A stretch of DNA of 64,000 nucleotides from Euglena gracilis (taxonomy: Eukaryota; Euglenida; Euglenophyceae; Euglenales), in the NCBI GenBank assembly GCA_039621445.1, contig CP154954.1, positions 73,747,653 through 73,811,652 on the forward strand, given 5' to 3'. Below are positions 10,394 through 22,100 of this stretch, piece by piece. The translations under genes were made by a program, and so were the position numbers. Within the stretch, counting starts at the first letter, position 1. Each line of letters begins with the position of its first letter. The notes under the pieces were generated by a model. It made no database searches. It saw nothing but the letters and a program-made list of their open reading frames with translations, and was not told where the DNA came from.

Positions 10394-10865
10394 TTGCATG
10401 TCCACCAATGTGTTGCGGAATGCGCAACCATGCTCAACAAGGTTTTGCAGTTCGATGAGGACAATCAAAGGGTTGTCAACACCAAACTGGAATATTGCTG
10501 GAATTATTTGCAGGAAATCGGCAAATATTGCCAACACAATTTCGAAAATGCGGTGAAAGACCTTCAGCATTTTCAGGAAAGTGTTGACAGTATTTTGCGC
10601 ATCCAACTTCCACAAAACTTCCAACAAATCAGTGAAACACTGCATGAAGCGGAAACGCGGAATGATTCCAAGTTTCTGCATGTACAGATGGTTATGAGCC
10701 TCTTTTTGCCAAAAGTGGAGTCTTGTTCTTCAAAAAAAACAAAAAAAAAACAAAAAAAAAAAAAAAAAAAAAAACAAAAAAAAAAAAAAAAAAAAAAAAA
10801 AAAACACAAAAAACACAAAAAAAACAAAAAAAAAAAAAAAACAAAAAAAAAAAAAAAAAAAAAAA

Positions 10866-10898
<33 letters not shown>

Positions 10899-11014
10899 GA
10901 TGCCTACTGCAATTGCAGCACCAGTTACAAGCGCAAAATTCCACCCCCAAAATGCCGGAAATCGGTAACTTTGTTGCGGTTGAGCATTTTGCCACACTCA
11001 CTACTTCTTTCTAA
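10394..11014 (+). pseudogene. Element B gag, coiled-coil segment with expanded Lys tract
   Basis: 206 codons in the same frame as the capsid ORF. A helical first half (heptad-like, with Gln and Glu) is interrupted by an A-rich tract translated as about 55 Lys-dominated residues. Gag-like sequence resumes for about 35 codons and ends at TAA (11012-11014). The tract preserves the frame, as expected for a microsatellite expansion inside coding sequence. Confidence 0.6.
10729..10897. repeat. A-rich microsatellite, runs of A broken by single C
   Basis: About 169 bases that are almost all A, with isolated C residues in patterns such as (A)nC. It lies inside the gag frame of element B. Confidence 0.9.
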
Positions 11015-11032
11015 GAAGCCCAACAAGAAATT

Positions 11033-11743
11033 TTGCATCTTGGCTCGGAAATTGAGCATTTGAAGCAATTTCAGGTGAAAGTGCAAGAACATTTTGTTCC
11101 CCGTACGCAAATCCAGCTTTTGGAGGAACGACTTTCACACTTGGAGCAAAATTCCTGCCATTGTGCCGCAATTCAGGATGGATTAACCACCCTGCACGCG
11201 AAAATCGCGGATTGCGCACAACGGTTGGATTTCGCGCAACAACAATCGCAAACGGACATTGGCGGTATTAATGCCACCGTTGTCGGTTTGCAGGAGCATG
11301 TTTCCGCACTTTCCAAGCGAATTCCCGACATTAGTGGTATTCAAGCCGCTATTGGGGAATTACAAACCCGTTGCACCTTGTTGTCCACCACAGTAGCGGA
11401 AATTCGCGCACTTCCAAATATTTCGCGCGCTCGGATATCCGAGTCACCGGAATTTCGCTCATTTTATAACAAAATGATTGGTGACAACAAGGAAACGTTG
11501 CAAGCATTTTGCACGAGTTTGATTCAACTTGAGGAATCTGTGAATCGGAATGCCCGGTCAATGCAAGATGAGGTTTCACGGTTGGATGGACGAATTTCTG
11601 CGTTGTTGGAAAAGCCAACCGCGGAAAATTCGCGCACCACCGTGGAAACCCCCACCAAGTCACCCCACCAATTGCAAATTCTCTCAAATGCAGTAAAAGC
11701 GCTTGCGGGTCAACTCCGGAATGTGGAGGAGTCCCAAAGATAA
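11033..11743 (+). pseudogene. Element B gag, long coiled-coil segment
   Basis: 236 codons, same frame as the segments before and after, separated from them by single in-frame TAA codons (11012-11014 and 11741-11743). Strong heptad character (FQVKVQEHF, HLEQNSCHC, LQEHVSALSKRI and similar) predicts an extended coiled coil. Long coiled-coil N-termini are seen in some chromoviral gags; here the function is inferred to be multimerisation. There is no catalytic motif. Confidence 0.65.
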
Positions 11744-11761
11744 CTTGTCCAAGACCTACAC

Positions 11762-13330
11762 TTGGTTTCTGAAAAGTTACCACACTTGGACGATTTTTCC
11801 CGTTACCGCAAACGCATTAGGAATTTGGAGACTGAGGTTGACCGTATTTGCGGCCAACTCCAGTTGGTGAAACATTTGGAAGAAACGGTGCATGACTTGT
11901 CCGCGAGTTTGGACAAAATGTCCACTCCGGTACCGGTTGTACCACCATCCACCGCGGTAAGCGCTGCGGTTGGTATTCCAAATGTCCCGGAATCGCGTTC
12001 TCAAATTTCGGTTTCTGGAGTAGGAATCCCTACATCCACCGCGAATTTGGTACAACCACTCGCGAAAACGCGAATTGTACCACATTTGCATTTGCCCACA
12101 CCGCAACCCCACTTTTCACAACACATTTCCGATGAGGAAATTGATCCCCCGCTCGAAAATTCGAGTCTCCACCAAGAAATTCAACATTCCAACCTTGTAC
12201 GAGGAATGAGCCAACACCCCACACCTGGTATTGGTCATGTGTCGCATTCGCGACCATACCAACCACCAACGGGTTCCGGATTCCCAGACCACCCGTCGGG
12301 TTTTCGGCGGGAAACCCGCCCCACCGGGAGAATTTCACCGCATTTTTCGCAATTCCCGCAGGAAAATCCTGCCACCCCTACACTTGGTGCGGCAAATCCT
12401 GCACGGGGTACACATGGAGCGGAAAATCCGCGAAACACGTTTGGTGTTAAGAATTACCCGGACCCAAACCCCTGGAATACCACCGAGGGTCAACGGGTTA
12501 CTCAGAGAGATTTCAAGGGCACCGTCGCAATCGCGAACAAGGTGAAACCCCAATGGGACGGGGATCCAACCACATGGAGACAAATTTTTCGGGACTGGGA
12601 GTACTACTGGGCACTAAAGGGACCAACCCAAGACCCGAATTCCGAGGTAGTCAAGATGGAGTTCATCAATTGCCTACCGAGGGAGGAGCGAGAACGCGCA
12701 CGCAATTTGGTGATACGTAATGGCGTATCATTCGATGACCTGGTTGAGCAACACGCTTCAACCAACTCAAATTTGGTCACCAGGATTACCCTGGAGAAGA
12801 AGTGGCGACTATCGGCGCCATCGGATCGCAAATTAAAATCCATTGACCTTTGGTATGCCAAATGGTTAGCACTTGCTTCCGAAGTTGATGAACTTAGCGA
12901 GAAGCAAATGCGCGAACAATTCGATGCAGTTTTGTTGCATTTCACACCATCCCTCGTGAAGGATATCCATCGCGAGGAGTTGGCAGGGCATGAGATGACT
13001 CTTGCCCAACGTTGGAATTATGTGTCAAAGCAACTCAAGCTCACACAAGTTTTGGGACAAATACAGTCCGCTCCCACCGCGGAAATCCCTGCGGGTGCGG
13101 TTAATGTGTTGCAAAAATCACCCATGTCACCAAGATCACCCACCACGGGACCGAAAACGCGGAATCAGCGTTCTTCGGACCAAGGCACGGATAAACTGTG
13201 CTTTTTGTGCAACAAATCTGGTCACATGTCTCGGGAATGCCCGAATCCCGATGCGCGAAAGCGTATTGGAAGCCCAAGGGGCTCGACCTCCTCACGGGGC
13301 CCGGGTTCCTCGGCGTTTTCACGACAATAG
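11762..13330 (+). CDS. gag: Element B gag capsid and nucleocapsid
   Basis: 522 codons without interruption. Residues 1-65 continue the coiled coil and 65-245 are Pro/Ser/Thr-rich. Residues 255-430 look like a retrotransposon capsid domain (KVKPQWDGDPTTWRQIFRDW ... MEFINCLPREERERA ... LTQVLGQIQ), which begins with the DGDPTTW-type entry and has the all-helical spacing of the family. A CCHC knuckle (CFLCNKSGHMSREC) sits near residues 478-491. Many short perfect hairpins are embedded, for example GGCGGG-AAA-CCCGCC at 12306-12320. It would assemble the particle and bind RNA. Confidence 0.8.
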   Translation: MVSEKLPHLDDFSRYRKRIRNLETEVDRICGQLQLVKHLEETVHDLSASLDKMSTPVPVVPPSTAVSAAVGIPNVPESRSQISVSGVGIPTSTANLVQPLAKTRIVPHLHLPTPQPHFSQHISDEEIDPPLENSSLHQEIQHSNLVRGMSQHPTPGIGHVSHSRPYQPPTGSGFPDHPSGFRRETRPTGRISPHFSQFPQENPATPTLGAANPARGTHGAENPRNTFGVKNYPDPNPWNTTEGQRVTQRDFKGTVAIANKVKPQWDGDPTTWRQIFRDWEYYWALKGPTQDPNSEVVKMEFINCLPREERERARNLVIRNGVSFDDLVEQHASTNSNLVTRITLEKKWRLSAPSDRKLKSIDLWYAKWLALASEVDELSEKQMREQFDAVLLHFTPSLVKDIHREELAGHEMTLAQRWNYVSKQLKLTQVLGQIQSAPTAEIPAGAVNVLQKSPMSPRSPTTGPKTRNQRSSDQGTDKLCFLCNKSGHMSRECPNPDARKRIGSPRGSTSSRGPGSSAFSRQ

Positions 13331-13866
13331 GAGTTTCACGTTCTTCGGAGAACCGCTTTAGCGGTAGTAGGCCCAAGTCACCATCGCGTGATGGTCGGGA
13401 AACCCGTCCTTTTCGCGGTCGGTCACCTGGACCCCCTACCCGAAAACGGGATTTCAATCGCGACTCTTCACGATCTCGTTCGCGAAGTGGATCATCCTCT
13501 TCGCGCGAGTCACCGGGGAAACCCCGGTACACCGGTCATGGTCGACGGGAAACCCGTTCACCACGACGGTTTGACGGAAGAACGGAATACCGTTCCCCCC
13601 GTTATGCGGAATCCCGCCACAAATCCCGTTGTTCACTTTGCGGTTCCAAAGACCACCACTCATCCAAATGTCCCAGATCTCGTTCCCCCCAGCCCGGTTA
13701 CGGAAATCGCGGTAAGCTCCGCGATGACCGTGGTTACTCCTCCAACCAGCAAAAGGTGGATTCAAGATTCCTTGTTTGGAGGAGGACACCCCGGCTTCGG
13801 GCAGGGAGGGGGATGAGACCTCGGACGGGGAATTTAATGAGGCCCGAATGGCGGTGCGCTCATTGA
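13331..13866 (+). pseudogene. Element B gag RS-rich extension with second zinc knuckle
   Basis: Read in the frame open from 13198 to 13866, this gives a long Arg/Ser-dipeptide-rich stretch resembling nucleocapsid basic tails, then a second knuckle, CSLCGSKDHHSSKC (about 13630-13672). It lies between the gag stop (13328-13330) and the protease frame. Either a frameshift fuses it to gag or the gag stop is secondary. Dense hairpins occur here, for example ATCGCGG-TAAGCT-CCGCGAT at 13706-13725. Confidence 0.6.
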
Positions 13867-13973
13867 ATTCCATCTATTCCACCAAAAATTTCGTTGCCGG
13901 CTCTGAGGCCGGTTCGGACTTGGAGTAGGGGAGCCAGAGGTCCGAGGGCACGGACCTCTGGGCTGATGAACAG

Positions 13974-16772
13974 ATGGAGGTAAGACCTGATCAACCTTGC
14001 CCCCCGTGCCCATCCGCCTTCACGGTCAGTACCCGGAATTATTTCGGGTCCCCTACCCCCCACTCCACATTTCCGCTCGGAATGCTGAGCAAAGTAGGAA
14101 AGGGTTCATGGGAAAGCTGGCATGCAAACGTATTTCCGCCAGACCCTCCACTTTGCGTACCACCAATGGAATTACTCGTCCAAGCGGAAATCCGCATTCA
14201 AAATTTCTCCACCAAATTTAAAATTCTCATTGACACTGGTTGTCGCATTGCACTGCTTTTTCGGTTGGGGTTGATACCGACCCCGTTCTTGGTAAGCGCC
14301 AAGAAACCGATCAAAATTACAACCGCGGATAACACCCCCATGTGTGGTGGTGATTTGGGATGTGTGCTCGAGATACTCTTGCCCATCATTCCGAAGTATC
14401 ACTCACAACCCCCACAATTACAACATTTCACCCATATTTGGGGTTACGAGTCCGGAATTCACGGGTCTGACGTAATTTTGGGATACCCATTTTTACGCCA
14501 GTACCGATTGGTTGTGGATTGCCACTCCCACGGTTTGCGCACAGCACCCACCACCTCATTGACACCCAAACCACCATCACCGTTGGCATCCGCCATTGTG
14601 ACCACCACTTTTCCAACACCGTTACCCACAATGGCAACACCGTTATCCACCACACCAACAACCGTTTTCCACACCCGGGGTACGGAGAAAGCCTCCCCCC
14701 TGCCCAATGACACACCAACATGCGTCCCACATGAGGCAAGGCAAGCGAGTAGCGGTACCCCCGCCGTTTCACTGGGTTACAAGACGAAAGCCCAAAGGCC
14801 TGAAGATATATCGGTGTCGAGTAGTCGCCCAGCTACACCACCACTCCGTTGCCCACCAGTTGTGCCGAATCCAGGCACACCTGTACAAGACTCACCGGCA
14901 AATGCCATCGACACCCACTTACACTCACACCCGTCACACCACTACACTTCCTTCCAATGTGTGCACTGCAGGAGAATTTCCACCCAATCGGATTTCGATT
15001 GTGGATGTTTAGTTGAAAATCCGACAGTAATCGCTCTTCCGAATACGGAAACCACACCCAAGGATACACTTGGTTGTAGCCCGCAATGCGCGGAAATACA
15101 CCGAGTACTCCAACAACGCGGATTAGCCTCGTTGTTCGGAAACGCGAAAAGCGTCATTCCTAATAACAATCGCGATCACACTTGGTACGGATTTGATGCG
15201 GAATGGGGAAACCCCCAACCTGTCCAAACTCCCTTGGGATTACCCCTTGAGGCAGTGGAAGACAACCTGCATGTTTGTGGATCCATTCATTGTGTTTCTT
15301 CACTCCAACCCGGAAATCAGGTGCATGAATACGCGAAACGCGTATGGAATGCTTTCAATTTTGGTCAATATCGCATTTTGGAACGATGGTTTTCCAAAAT
15401 CGCGACATTGGCTGATTCTTTTGATTTGGCATTGGAAATCGATGCCTTCTCATCCAATTCGCATGCCCGTTTGCCACGTCATTGGTCACAACACTCCAAC
15501 GCATTTGATAAATTTTGGGGTGATACGGTGTTATGGATGCACCCTCCCCCAAAACTTATCGAATGTGCGGATGAGAAAATTCTGCAAGATGAAGCCCGTG
15601 GAGTTATTCTCATACCCATCATTCCGGAATCGGAACCGTTCACCCAACTATCGTATGTGTGTTTTCATTGGTGGGATTTACCCACTAATGTACCGATTTT
15701 TGAAGATTTTTGTGGTAAAATATTACCACCCTTGCCAGAAATCATTTTTCGCGTATGTTTCTTCGATGCATTCGGAATATCCGAATTCGTGGTGCCGAGG
15801 AAGCTCGGTAGCCCCAGGGATACCCTGGCGGTTTCCGCAGTCATCGAGAGTGCAGGTCAGCATCCTAAGTCAGCCGAATTCTGTTCGCGTATCACCCGCG
15901 AATTTCACGGTGTGCTGGAAAATACAGTATACGCGTGCACAATCGACCCCGCGATACGTGGTCCGTTCGGTGTTTGCAAGATCGAGCTTAAGGAAGGAGC
16001 TAAACCAATGCACCGGAAATTTTTTCGTTGTTCGGGAGAACGCGAACAAGCTCTCAATGAAATGTTTGAGAAGCTTATTCAGCGCAAGTGGATTGTACCC
16101 TCGAAAAGCGAGTGGACATCCCAGGCATTTGTTGTTCCTAAACCCCCAGACCCCTCAGGTCAGAAGAAATGGAGACTGGTGCTGGATTACCGGTACATGA
16201 ACTCCCAAACAAGGGATGATCCCTTCCCGCTCCCCCTGTTCGCGGACTTGATCACCAAACAATCGGATAACCGGTTGTGGTCAATTTTCGATCTGGAGGA
16301 CGGTTTTCACCAAATGCACTTGCACCCTGACTCACAACCATACACGGCATTCGTGACATCCAAGGGTGTGTACCAATGGACGGTACTCCCTATGGGTGTT
16401 AAGAATGGCCCAGCCATGTTTCAACGCATGATACAATGGGTTCTACACGATTTACCGTTGGCCATTGTGTATATTGATGATGTGTTGGTGGGAACACCAC
16501 CACCATCCGCAAAATCGAGCGAGGATATCCTCGTCACACACTTCCACCATGTTTGCGCGGTATTAACCGCTTTTCAAAAACATGTGCTTTTCGCGAAAGG
16601 CGCGAAAATGCATTTGTTTCGGATACTTATAAAATTTTGCGGTCACATCCTCAGCCATGGACAGCGGAAAGCCGCTCCGAGCAAACTCGAAGCCATTAAG
16701 AAATGGACCCCTGAGGCAGCCAAAACGATTACTCACCTCAAAGGATTTTTGGGATTAGCCCAATATATATGA
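13974..16772 (+). CDS. pol: Element B pol: protease, Dam-like module, reverse transcriptase
   Basis: 932 codons. A retropepsin-like protease has ILIDTG with the catalytic Asp at residue 87 and VILGYPFLRQY, a flap/ILG motif, near 165. After a Thr/Pro-rich linker, a Dam-like module has IDAFSS (about 489-494) and LWMHPPP (about 520-526), where H replaces the usual D or N of motif IV. The RT starts about residue 655, with YIDD at 833-836 (16470-16481). The frame ends at TGA 16770-16772 just after FLGLAQY, in the RT thumb, where a frameshift moves to the next frame. The protease and RT catalytic motifs are intact. Confidence 0.85.
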   Translation: MEVRPDQPCPPCPSAFTVSTRNYFGSPTPHSTFPLGMLSKVGKGSWESWHANVFPPDPPLCVPPMELLVQAEIRIQNFSTKFKILIDTGCRIALLFRLGLIPTPFLVSAKKPIKITTADNTPMCGGDLGCVLEILLPIIPKYHSQPPQLQHFTHIWGYESGIHGSDVILGYPFLRQYRLVVDCHSHGLRTAPTTSLTPKPPSPLASAIVTTTFPTPLPTMATPLSTTPTTVFHTRGTEKASPLPNDTPTCVPHEARQASSGTPAVSLGYKTKAQRPEDISVSSSRPATPPLRCPPVVPNPGTPVQDSPANAIDTHLHSHPSHHYTSFQCVHCRRISTQSDFDCGCLVENPTVIALPNTETTPKDTLGCSPQCAEIHRVLQQRGLASLFGNAKSVIPNNNRDHTWYGFDAEWGNPQPVQTPLGLPLEAVEDNLHVCGSIHCVSSLQPGNQVHEYAKRVWNAFNFGQYRILERWFSKIATLADSFDLALEIDAFSSNSHARLPRHWSQHSNAFDKFWGDTVLWMHPPPKLIECADEKILQDEARGVILIPIIPESEPFTQLSYVCFHWWDLPTNVPIFEDFCGKILPPLPEIIFRVCFFDAFGISEFVVPRKLGSPRDTLAVSAVIESAGQHPKSAEFCSRITREFHGVLENTVYACTIDPAIRGPFGVCKIELKEGAKPMHRKFFRCSGEREQALNEMFEKLIQRKWIVPSKSEWTSQAFVVPKPPDPSGQKKWRLVLDYRYMNSQTRDDPFPLPLFADLITKQSDNRLWSIFDLEDGFHQMHLHPDSQPYTAFVTSKGVYQWTVLPMGVKNGPAMFQRMIQWVLHDLPLAIVYIDDVLVGTPPPSAKSSEDILVTHFHHVCAVLTAFQKHVLFAKGAKMHLFRILIKFCGHILSHGQRKAAPSKLEAIKKWTPEAAKTITHLKGFLGLAQYI

Positions 16773-18522
16773 AGGACTTCGCGAAAATCGCGGTGACCCT
16801 CACCAAACAGCTCAAAAACCGGGCTGTTGACAACACCAAAGTCATTTGGGATGACCAAATGCGCGAGGCCCTTGAGAAAATCAAGGTTTTGTTTTGGAGA
16901 ATGTTGTCCTCGAAATCGCGGACCCATACAAACCATACGTACTGGAAGTCGACAGCAGCGATTATGCTGTTGGCGGAGTTCTTAGCCAGCATAACGCGGC
17001 AAATGAGCTCAGACCTGTGGCTTTCTTCAGCAGAAAGTTACAGGGCGACCAAGGAAAAGGTCAAGTCAAGTGGAGTATACACGAGAAGGAAACCTACGCA
17101 ATCGTGCTTATACTCAAGAAATTCCGAAGCTGGGTAGCCAGCAGCCTCGTCCAGATCCTCGTCAAGACCGACCATGAGAGTCTCCAACACTGGTACACCG
17201 AGGATTTGAACAAGGCCATGTCATCGGTCGGAAGGCGATGCAGATGGCATGAGTTTTTGAGTCAATTCAACCTTGTGGTTATTTATACCCCTGGTCACAC
17301 ACAAAAGGTAGCGGATCCACTCAGTCGGGCCCCTTGGTATTACCCTTGGAACCAGGATGAGGGACACGCGACTTTTCATGGAAGTCAGGAAGCTGACGAG
17401 TACGCACGTCGAAACGACGCTGCGGATAATCTTTTGGATTCTTTTCCCGTTTCACAACTATTCCTGGTCGCACCAGTGCGCGGAAGGCGCCGACGTGGAA
17501 GCACGTCCGGACCCCGGCGTATTACACGCACGGAATCCCCTTCCCCACTGTTCTTTCGCGAATGGGATTATAGTCGTGATCCGGTGTATGACACCATTGT
17601 CACCAGACTTCGTGATGGCGAAGTGCTGGACAATTACACTCTTTCACCTTTACGGTTGGTTTTTCGCAACGAATCGGGTTACAAATATTGTATCCCCCAG
17701 GACCTGGTTGATGATGTGATTTTATGCTATCACAACCACGGTCACCCTGGGGCCCCCAAACTTCTTTCGCTGGTGGGCCACAGGTATTGCACAACCCTGA
17801 GCGAGAAAGAGCTTTACTCACGCTGTTTGCGAATAGCGCAACGGTGTCAAATTTGTCAGGCGGTAAAACCCCGCAGAGGTACCCCCCCTGGTACGATGGA
17901 CATTTTCCCCGTACCCCCTGACATTTTTACATCCCTCTGCATGGAGTTTCTGGAATTAGAACCGTGCAAAGGAACGGACGACAAAATTTACGATTACGTT
18001 TTTGTTGTCGTCTGCAGGCTGACCGGGTACATTGTAGCCATTCCATGCCAGAAGTCAGGGTTGACTGCCCAAAGTTTGGCAACTATATTTTTGGAGAAAT
18101 GCATTTGCATAATGGGTTTACCGAATGAAATCGTGAGTGATCAAGACCATTTGATTTCTTCAAGGTTTTTCACCACTTTATGTGGTTTACTCGGAATCGA
18201 GCAACATTTTTCCATTATATACCGACCCAAAGGCAATGGTAGAGCCAAGGCAGCCGTGAAATCCGTCGTGAATATGCTCCGTCTTTCACTGGCTGACTCG
18301 CGCAGCAACTGGATATCAGTTCTACCATGGTCTTTGTTTTATATCAATACCCTACCAGGGTTGGTTTTACCACACTCCCCCTATAAACTAGTTTTCGGAC
18401 GGTACCCACCAGGCAATAGGAGATGTCCCTTCGGAGAGACCCGCCCGAACGAGTGTCAGTTGCGAGACCTGGTTTGCGGAAGTAGAAAATCTACGTTCTG
18501 CAGTCCAGAAGCGCGTGACTGA
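16769..18522 (+). pseudogene. Element B RNase H and integrase
   Basis: A short frame (16769-17137) continues the RT connection. The long frame 16894-18522 carries RNase H (LEVDSSDYAVGGVLSQ, KETYAI, LVKTDHESLQHW), then a zinc finger (HNHGHPG ... CQICQA) and an integrase core. The expected catalytic triad is altered: the first position reads CMEFLEL (Glu where Asp is usual), the second is SDQD, and the third reads NGRAK where NGxAE is usual. If correct, strand transfer would be lost. The frame shifts again at 18522. Confidence 0.8.
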
Positions 18523-18550
18523 TATTCATGCAACCAAACGGAAATAGTTT

Positions 18551-19015
18551 TTGCAAAATTCCAAGTCACCTGTGTATAGTCCCGGTGACCGCGTGTGGGT
18601 GCGGAATAGCCGCACTCGCATGCAGGCTTCCAAGCTGGACCCCCTCTGGCTCAGCCCCTGTGAAATCCTAGAAAGACTAGGTACCAGCTGGCGTTACAAG
18701 GTTGCATTACCGAATGGTGTTGAGGACGTTCATATGGACGACTTCAAACTATACCTGTCGCCACCGGATGGGAAACCCATCCCGTGTTTGCACTTCAAAC
18801 CCCGTTCCAGATTACCTGAGACGGACGACTTTAAAATAATAAAATCATCGATCACAAAATCGACAAAGGTATGCACCTTTGGAAGGTCCGCTGGAAAGGG
18901 TATGGGCCCGAGGAGGACACTTGGGAGCCAGCAACCGGTTTTGTTGGGTATGTCCAACAGGATTGGAAGCTGTGCAACAAGAAGCATAACATTGATGTTT
19001 CCGTGACAAGTTTTT
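18551..19015 (+). pseudogene. Element B integrase C-terminus and chromodomain
   Basis: The frame 18551-19006 has the integrase C-terminal barrel (GDRVWVRN, LSPCEILERLG, RYKVALPNG). The chromodomain is in another frame from about 18843 to 19015 ([29 protein letters not shown]), which keeps the aromatic-cage tryptophans of KVRWKGY and TWEP. The switch lies in the AT-rich run near 18838-18846. Chromodomains direct chromovirus integration to marked chromatin. Confidence 0.85.
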
Positions 19016-19039
19016 GAGAATGCATGGGAAACCCATGTT

Positions 19040-19089
19040 GTTTTCTCTTCTTTTTATCATTGATTCTTATCATTCTTTCTTTCCGCAGA
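19040..19089 (+). promoter_or_regulatory. Candidate 3' splice site upstream of the extra ORF
   Basis: A long pyrimidine-rich tract (TTTTCTCTTCTTTTTATC ... TTCTTTCTTTCCGCAG) ends in CAG at 19087-19089, 90 bp before the ATG at 19179. It would let the downstream ORF be expressed from a spliced subgenomic RNA, as retroviral env genes are. Inferred from sequence only. Confidence 0.4.
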
Positions 19090-19178
19090 CTTTTTAGCAA
19101 ATAATACTCAAGCGGTTACCCTTACACACCTGACAACCAACAACCCAAACATCCCACCGTACCGACCCCGGCTGTATC

Positions 19179-22100
19179 ATGCTGCCCGGTGGAAGGGAGC
19201 CAGGCGGAGGACCGCCTTACCACCCCACCACTCACCCTCAACCTGACCAGTATACGTACCGATACGGTACGCAACCACCCGCACGGACTGCGGCTCAGGG
19301 AAACCCTGAAGCCAGCAGCAGTAGCAGGATAACCTCGATGTCCGCGGAAGCGCGGTCATCTCAGCCATCAAGCTCTCGTCGCCTCCCACCGTACGCGGGT
19401 GTGATGATCCACCGCACGGCGGAGACGATGAACCGTGTTATGCGTATGAGCGCAAACCCGGCACCGGACCACCTAACCCAGGCATTGTGGGATGACCACT
19501 GCCGTAAAATTTTGACCATCGCGAATACCCCTCCGGCCCTGTGGTGTATGTGCGCCCAGGCGACGATGACCGGTCTGGTGTATTACAACGACCCGGACGC
19601 GTCGGGATTCGCGGCGGACATCACCATGCGTGACCTGGGCGTGGAAGTCCCGCCACAGGTAGCACGGCAGGTACCACAAGTTGGTACTTACACCGCACAT
19701 TTTCGTGCCCACTCCCCCGGATTACCCGAGGAAGAGACGGTGGAAGCACCTGTCCGGAGTGAACACCCACGTGTGAAAGAAAGTATTTTTCGATCCCCTG
19801 AGCGCATGCCCCGGCGGGATTACCCTGCGCAGGAGCATGTGTCTCAGTACACCGTCTCTGGGGATTACCCACAGGAGGCGCCAATGCCACGGGATCAGTA
19901 CGTGTATCCACCTCAACCCCACCCAACCATACCTGACCCTATCCCACGACGTCCTGCGGAGGGAAACCCTCCCCCGACGTCTGACTCTGCCCGAAGCGCT
20001 CGTCCGCGGGAAGCCGCGGCAGCGCCTCGTGCGGCACCAGTTCCCCCGGTACGGGATGAACCCGTTAACCCGTGGACTGGCCGGCCGTTCGAGACTGAGG
20101 AGGAGCGTCAACAGTATGAATATGCTGTGACAATCCAACGACAAATAGCACGTCGTCCCCCTGTTTCCGCCGGGCAGGGATACCCTGCCCGGGCGGAAAT
20201 GACACGGGAAGAGCGCCAGCAGTATGATGCTGCTGTGTCGGCTCTCACAGGAGTCCCAGCTCCATCACGATCAAGTCAACCAGCGCGACAGCAGGACGTT
20301 GCTGTGGCGGAAGCGCCTCCAGCACGGTCCACAAGCTCTGCCGCCAGCAAGCGTGACGGTGGCCCGGAAAATGTGACGCCGCAGCCACAGCGCCGCTCGC
20401 CGAGGTCGGAAAATCCGCCCGCGGCGATGCACGTCGACGCTGAGGAGGAAGCTCCGCCAACGCCTGACGTGACGGCAGAACGGGCACGTCTGGAAACCCG
20501 ACCATCCCCAGTTGCACCGGTTTACTCGAATCGTGGTGACGCTGAGCAGGAATTTGCTCGAACGCCAAGCACGGAATCCGTGACTTACCCTGTGTTTACA
20601 CCAGAAGACCCAGAATACTGGGATTACTGGGCGACATTCGAATGGCTGTCTAACACAAAGGGTAAGGGTAAAGGTAAGGGCAAGGGTAAGGGGAAAGGAA
20701 AAGGCCAGGAGAAAGGTGGGAAAGCCCCACCTGGCAAAGGCGGAAAAGCCGCTTGGCCAACTCCAGGCAAAGGCGGAAAATCTGCCGGACCTCCAGTAGG
20801 AAAAGGCGGAAAAGCCGCCAAACCTTCGAAAACGAAGGATTATGACGTTGCCTCAGTGTTCAAGTACCTGGAGGAGATTTGGCCGAAAATCGACGAAGAT
20901 CTTCAAAAGTTCACCAGGGCAGGCAACGTGATCCACCCACCACCGGATGCGGTGATCGAAGTGGTGCAGAATCGTATGAACGATCACTACAAACGTTTTT
21001 TCTACAGTGCCGAACTTCATGCGTTTGAGGGATACCCTCATTCGAATGAAGTTGTCCTGGACCGGATGCCCGGTTTCTGGGAGCTCTGGTTCTGGTTGGG
21101 ATACCCCTGCCAGAATTTCGGCATTTTTACCGACCGAAACGGTCTGACGTACATCGACTGTACGAATACTTGTGAAGACGGCGAAACGTTTGTCGCACAG
21201 CTGAAGGAAATCTTCACGCACATGTATTCCGTTGGAGCACTGGGAATCCAGTGGAAGTTTCACCCCCTTCCGGAGAAACTCCAGGCGCAGGCCGCAGTAA
21301 TGTTCACGTGCAATCTCCAGGTATTCTTGGACAGCATATATGGCATGCTGTTCAAGGTACTGGACGTGGACCTCGCGTACCCCCAGCGGTTCAAACTGGA
21401 ATGCCAGTTTTGCAAAGAAGTTCACATTGTTGACTTCTGGGGTTTCGGAGAATGCGGAAAACCGCCTCCGACTGCCGAAAGTGCCGGCAGCCAGCCGACC
21501 AGGAGATTCCTCCTGCATCAGTGCCGGAATCCCAATCTCGGAACGCAAGACCGAAAGGTGCTGAAACAGCACCGGCAGAAAATTTTTCTGCTGCAGCAGT
21601 ACTGGCACAGGGCGTGGATTACCTACGTCCTGGAGGTCTACATATATTTCCTGGAATACATGACCACCGATGTGGATGTCCAAAGAAGGTGGTTACCTCG
21701 GGGATACACCGAGGTGGCGCCCAGACCCAATGACCCTGACCAGCGCAGGATGAACCTGCGAGCGGACTGGGAAGAGGCCGAAATCGGCCTCCAGGAGCAC
21801 CTGGATACCCAATTCGGGAATATCCTGATGTGGGAAGATTTCCGGATGTTTTTCGCGGAACACGAGGGAAAAGTACCTCGTTATGCGTTGCCGCTGCCCG
21901 CTTTCCTGGAAGAAACAGGAGAATGCGGCGTGACTGAGAACTGTCGACAGCAGTGGGAAGACCTCTGCCAGATCGACGACGACGAGCCGCAACCTCCTCC
22001 CGGAAGCTGGGTAAGAGCGTCGTGGCCGCCCCCATACCCCAGCTCTGACAGAAGTGAAAGTATAAGCTTTTACCGCCTGTCAGATGTACAAGGGTGCTAC

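Noticed and set aside
10573-11001. Minus-strand poly-Phe frame
   Set aside because: Complement of the A-rich microsatellite.
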